A model generated the notes under the pieces. The model had not been told where the DNA came from, did no database searches, and saw nothing but the letters and a program-made list of their open reading frames with translations. This document shows positions 14,407-16,652 of a DNA stretch of 16,652 nt, piece after piece. The number at the start of each line of letters is the position of its first letter. Within the stretch, counting starts at the first letter, position 1. The stretch covers positions 1 through 16,652 of the forward strand of contig URNJ01000023.1 in assembly GCA_900549215.1 (NCBI GenBank), written 5' to 3'. Position numbers and translations under genes: made by a program. Source of the DNA: an uncultured Collinsella sp. (lineage in GTDB: Bacteria; Actinomycetota; Coriobacteriia; Coriobacteriales; Coriobacteriaceae).

Positions 14407-14443
14407 TCAAAAAATAGCCGCCCCCGCGTAATGCGAAGACGGC
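14407..14443 (-). terminator. Orphan Rho-independent terminator
   Basis: On the minus strand GCCGTCTTCGC (complement of 14433-14443) pairs with GCGGGGGCGGC (complement of 14417-14427). There are eleven pairs, three of them G-U, with a 5-base loop, followed by TATTTTTTG. The G-U pairs become mismatches on the other strand, so the direction is clear. No annotated minus-strand gene lies upstream of it, since the next gene to the right is on the + strand. Confidence 0.75.
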
Positions 14444-14503
14444 CGCTTCTCACGCTACAAACGTGTTTTGGAGTTGGCTAACCCGCGGCAACGGGCGCCA
14501 TCT
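14408..14503 (-). ncRNA. Candidate small RNA of about 95 nt upstream of sdpR
   Basis: A minus-strand promoter (14510-14538) and the orphan terminator (14407-14443) bracket about 95 bases with no convincing gene. The predicted transcript would contain two short hairpins (CCCG-TTGCCG-CGGG and CACG-TTTGTAG-CGTG), an open stretch CCAACTCCAAAA and the terminator stem. The CTCC segment could pair with Shine-Dalgarno sequences. It does not show the SRP RNA core. A seven-codon ATG...TAG frame is present without a ribosome binding site. It could instead be an attenuated leader of sdpR-sdpI. Boundaries are estimates. Confidence 0.45.
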
Positions 14504-14509
14504 GCTTCA

Positions 14510-14538
14510 ATCTTATGCGAATCCCGATCCCATTTCAA
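14510..14538 (-). promoter_or_regulatory. Minus-strand promoter of the candidate small RNA
   Basis: TTGAAA (complement of 14533-14538) and TAAGAT (complement of 14510-14515) are separated by exactly 17 bases. Each box matches the sigma-A consensus at five of six positions. The -35 box lies inside the left arm of a dyad (14530-14560). Confidence 0.6.
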
Positions 14539-14551
14539 CAAACCCCAAGGG

Positions 14552-14581
14552 TTCAAATGGAATCGTAATAATACCTATAAT
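14552..14581 (+). promoter_or_regulatory. Promoter of tcdA
   Basis: A perfect TATAAT at 14576-14581 has TTCAAA (14552-14557) 18 bases upstream. The start codon is at 14626. The -35 box falls in the right arm of the dyad CCATTT...AACCC-CAA-GGGTT.AAATGG (14530-14560), whose left arm holds the -35 box of the divergent minus-strand promoter. Confidence 0.7.
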
Positions 14582-14625
14582 GGCGATAGCTAAAACACAA
14601 TTCGCTTCCCCATCGGAGGATGTCT

Positions 14626-15420
14626 ATGACCGAAACCGCTGCCGCTCTTGTCGAGACGCGCGATACCAAGCTCGAGATCATCATGGGCCGCGAGGCACTC
14701 GACAAACTCGTCGCCGCCACGGTGCTGGTGCTCGGCTGCGGAGGTGTGGGCTCCAATTGCTGCGAGGCACTTGCCCGCGGCGGCATTGGTCATTTCGTCA
14801 TTCTGGATAAGGACATCATCGCGCCCAGCAATATCAATCGCCAGGCCATCGCCTTTCAAAGCACCATCGGCAAGCGCAAGGTCGATGTTATGGAAGCCAT
14901 GATCCACGACATCAATCCAGCCGCTACCGTCATCAAGCGCACCGAATACCTGTTGAGCGACAATATCGACGAATTTTTCGCGCGCGTTTTGGAGCAGACG
15001 GACGGCAAGCTCGACTACGTCGTCGACGCCATCGACACCATCTCGGCCAAGCTCACCATTGCCAAATATGCTCAGGACCACGGCATTCGTTTGGTTAGCT
15101 CCATGGGCGGAGCCAACAAGCTCCATCCCGAGTGCCTCCGCTTTGCCGACATTTTCGATACGGTACGTGACCCCATGAGCCGCATCATGCGCAAAGAATG
15201 CAAGAAGCGCGGAATCAAGAGTCTGCATGTACTGTTTAGCTGCGAGGAATCGGTTAAGACACAGCCCCGCGACCCTTCCAACATCCATGAGCGTACCGAG
15301 CTCGGAACCGCCAGCTTTATGCCGCCCATCATGGGTCAGATGATCGCCGGCGAGGTTATCCGCCAGATCAGTGGCCGCGGCACCGAGCGCGTACGCTCCG
15401 ATGGCCAACGTCTGGACTAG
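14626..15420 (+). CDS. tcdA: tRNA threonylcarbamoyladenosine dehydratase (ThiF/E1-like)
   Basis: This 264-residue protein of the ThiF/MoeB/E1 superfamily matches TcdA (CsdL), which uses ATP to cyclise t6A37 to ct6A37 in ANN-decoding tRNAs. The nucleotide-binding motif GCGGVGSN is at 37-44. The acidic residues after the second strand are Asp61 and Asp63, and the family motif NINRQ is at 69-73. VVDAIDTISAK (132-142) is the conserved loop, and the C-terminal region has SFMPPIMGQMIAGEVIRQI. The ATG at 14626 is chosen because GGAGG (14615-14619) is six bases upstream; the ATG at 14620 directly abuts the GGAGG. The TatD-like gene follows after 14 bases, so the two are probably an operon. Confidence 0.92.
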   Translation: MTETAAALVETRDTKLEIIMGREALDKLVAATVLVLGCGGVGSNCCEALARGGIGHFVILDKDIIAPSNINRQAIAFQSTIGKRKVDVMEAMIHDINPAATVIKRTEYLLSDNIDEFFARVLEQTDGKLDYVVDAIDTISAKLTIAKYAQDHGIRLVSSMGGANKLHPECLRFADIFDTVRDPMSRIMRKECKKRGIKSLHVLFSCEESVKTQPRDPSNIHERTELGTASFMPPIMGQMIAGEVIRQISGRGTERVRSDGQRLD

Positions 15421-15434
15421 CGGAGCGCGCCGAG

Positions 15435-16217
15435 ATGGAGCCCCGGTTATTTGATGCACACTGCCATCTTGATTTAATGGCTCACCCGGACGCCGTTGCC
15501 GATGAGGCGACGGCGCTGGGCTTGGGTCTATTTGATTGCGGCGTCGATCCACGCGACTTCGCTAGCGCAAACGAGCGCGCCCGTCGCCAAACAGGCATCA
15601 TCGCCGGCGTCGGGCTTCACCCCTGGTGGCTCGCCGACGGCCGCTGCGGTCCTGCCGAAGTCAATCTGCTTTGCGAAGTTGCCGCCCAAGAGCGCTACAT
15701 CGGCGAGGTGGGACTCGACTTTTCTGCGCGCTTTGCCGGAAGTGAGCCGCTACAAATACAGGCATTTGACCAGCTCTGCGATACACTCGTGCAGCATCCT
15801 CTTACCGGGCGCGTGATATCAATTCACGCCGTTCGTTCGGCAGGAGCCGTACTGGACGTCCTCGAATCGCATGGATTACTCATCCCAAACTCCGACTCCC
15901 CCGTTATCATCTTCCACTGGTTAAGCGGCACTTCGGACGAACTCGTCCGCGCGCGTAATGCAGGCTGCTATTTTTCCGTCAACGAACGCATGCTCGCCAC
16001 CAAGCGCGGTCGCGAATACGCACGACAGATTCCACTCGACCGTCTACTGCTCGAGACCGATGCGCCGGCCGAGCCAAACACAGAAACAAGCGCGCAATCG
16101 CTCATCAGATCGCTCACAAGGACCTCGATGCGCATTGCCTCACTCAAAAACTGTGACGCAAAGCGCATCGAGTCGGCAGTTTTAGCAAATGCGCACTCTG
16201 TTTTTGACCTTCGCTAA
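15435..16217 (+). CDS. TatD-family metal-dependent hydrolase (divergent member)
   Basis: This 260-residue TIM-barrel hydrolase has metal ligands at the TatD positions: DAHCH (7-11), Glu91 in GEVGLD, His131 in SIHAVR, His161 in FHW and Asp209 in ETDAP. GLHPWW (60-65) corresponds to the usual GxHPH, but His is replaced by Trp. SIHAVR and IIFHWLSG also differ somewhat from the canonical HxR and H-x-F/Y-x-G segments. TatD proteins are metal-dependent DNases or deaminase-like hydrolases with roles in DNA repair or D-aminoacyl-tRNA editing; the substrate here is open. The gene starts 14 bases after tcdA, with GGAG about nine bases before the ATG. Confidence 0.85.
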   Translation: MEPRLFDAHCHLDLMAHPDAVADEATALGLGLFDCGVDPRDFASANERARRQTGIIAGVGLHPWWLADGRCGPAEVNLLCEVAAQERYIGEVGLDFSARFAGSEPLQIQAFDQLCDTLVQHPLTGRVISIHAVRSAGAVLDVLESHGLLIPNSDSPVIIFHWLSGTSDELVRARNAGCYFSVNERMLATKRGREYARQIPLDRLLLETDAPAEPNTETSAQSLIRSLTRTSMRIASLKNCDAKRIESAVLANAHSVFDLR

Positions 16218-16243
16218 CCCCTGTGGGCAAAAATGCCAAGGGG
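16218..16243. other. Weak hairpin between convergent genes
   Basis: CCCCT (16218-16222) pairs with AGGGG (16239-16243), and GGCA with TGCC inside it. There is no T-run on either strand, so terminator function for the TatD-like gene or the kinase is uncertain. The rest of the 79-base gap shows nothing else clear. Confidence 0.3.
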
Positions 16244-16296
16244 CATGCGAATCGAACAACGCAGCCCCTATTGGAAGGCAGTACAATTCGGCAGCA

Positions 16297-16652
16297 TTAC
16301 ACCAATTCGTGCATGAGATCACGGTTGCGTGCATACAATTCGTCAAAGATATGACGGCGCAATGCATATAACTCGTGGGCAGCCATATCGGGCACGATTG
16401 TTTGCGCAACACCAAGGACTTGGGCGAGCTCATCCCACGATGCATAGGCGCCACCTGCGAGAGCTGCCATGATGGCATCACCGAAGCATGCGCCCACCGT
16501 AACCTTGGCAACCGAGACCTCGCGCCCGCATACGTCGGCGATAGCTTGCATCCAAACTGGATTCTTGGTTCCACCTCCGACAAGCATAATGCGCCCAATT
16601 GGCAGTCCATGCTCTCGCTCGATAATGTCGACATGGGATGCAACGGTATACG
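16297..16652 (-). CDS. FGGY-family carbohydrate kinase, C-terminal part (partial)
   Basis: The frame is open from the right edge of the window to the stop at 16297, giving about 117 residues of the C-terminus. The visible segment PIGRIMLVGGGTKNPVWMQAIADVCGREV is the adenosine-binding motif of FGGY kinases (GGG-x-K/S-x-x-x-W-x-Q-x-x-AD). It is followed by GACFGDAIMAALAGGAY, the usual GA-x-x-AA-x-x-A-x-x-G-x-G/Y segment. These enzymes phosphorylate sugars such as xylulose, ribulose, fuculose or glycerol; the specificity lies in the missing N-terminal part. It is convergent with the TatD-like gene. The internal ATG at 16587 is not the true start, because homologous sequence continues upstream of it. 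Confidence 0.85.
   Translation of the reverse strand, partial: YTVASHVDIIEREHGLPIGRIMLVGGGTKNPVWMQAIADVCGREVSVAKVTVGACFGDAIMAALAGGAYASWDELAQVLGVAQTIVPDMAAHELYALRRHIFDELYARNRDLMHELV

Noticed and set aside
16189..16371. 60-codon + strand frame at the end of the TatD-like gene
   Set aside because: It overlaps the end of the TatD-like gene and the antisense of the kinase, and shows no family features.
1..16652. CRISPR arrays, tRNA or rRNA genes, insertion sequences, prophage genes
   Set aside because: No regularly spaced repeats, no cloverleaf or rRNA-like sequence, and no transposase, integrase or phage protein was seen.

Overview
The window looks like a chromosomal segment of a high-GC actinobacterium. 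Gene content, codon use and the dap, ldh, ettA and tcdA sequences best fit a gut coriobacterium such as Collinsella. That assignment comes from recognising protein families, not from a database search. Most of the window is housekeeping DNA with full intergenic spacers; there is no prophage, insertion sequence or CRISPR array.

Layout: (1) 1-865, + strand: end of dapB, then dapH (lysine/diaminopimelate synthesis). (2) 867-1010: a 144-nt palindromic element, then a minus-strand RelE/Phd-type toxin-antitoxin pair with a strong palindromic control region (1093-1845). (3) 1869-8680, all minus strand: a NdpA/YejK-like nucleoid-associated protein, a DUF2974-type alpha/beta hydrolase, L-lactate dehydrogenase, a class I/II aminotransferase and glutamine-dependent NAD synthetase. 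Terminators and leader hairpins separate several of these. (4) 8884-11274, + strand: two lineage-type proteins of unknown function, one a membrane protein with a Ser/Thr-rich tail, the other with a long acidic, Pro/Ala-rich linker. Each is followed by a strong terminator. (5) 11340-11483: a second copy of the 144-nt element in the opposite orientation, directly behind ettA. (6) 11487-14326, minus strand: ettA, then an sdpR-sdpI autorepressor/immunity pair without the toxin operon. (7) 14407-14581: a spacer with divergent promoters and an orphan minus-strand terminator, which together outline a small RNA of about 95 nt. (8) 14626-16217, + strand: tcdA and a TatD-family hydrolase. (9) 16297 to the end, minus strand: the C-terminus of an FGGY sugar kinase.

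The most interesting signal is the pair of 144-nt elements. Both have the same length and both start 1-3 nt after a stop codon, in the direction of the gene they follow. They share an identical 28-bp hairpin and several short conserved blocks. Their long-range stem arms differ in sequence between the copies but remain complementary within each copy. That is a covariation pattern, which argues for a conserved structure rather than a simple decayed repeat. The second most interesting signal is the possible small RNA between sdpR and tcdA.
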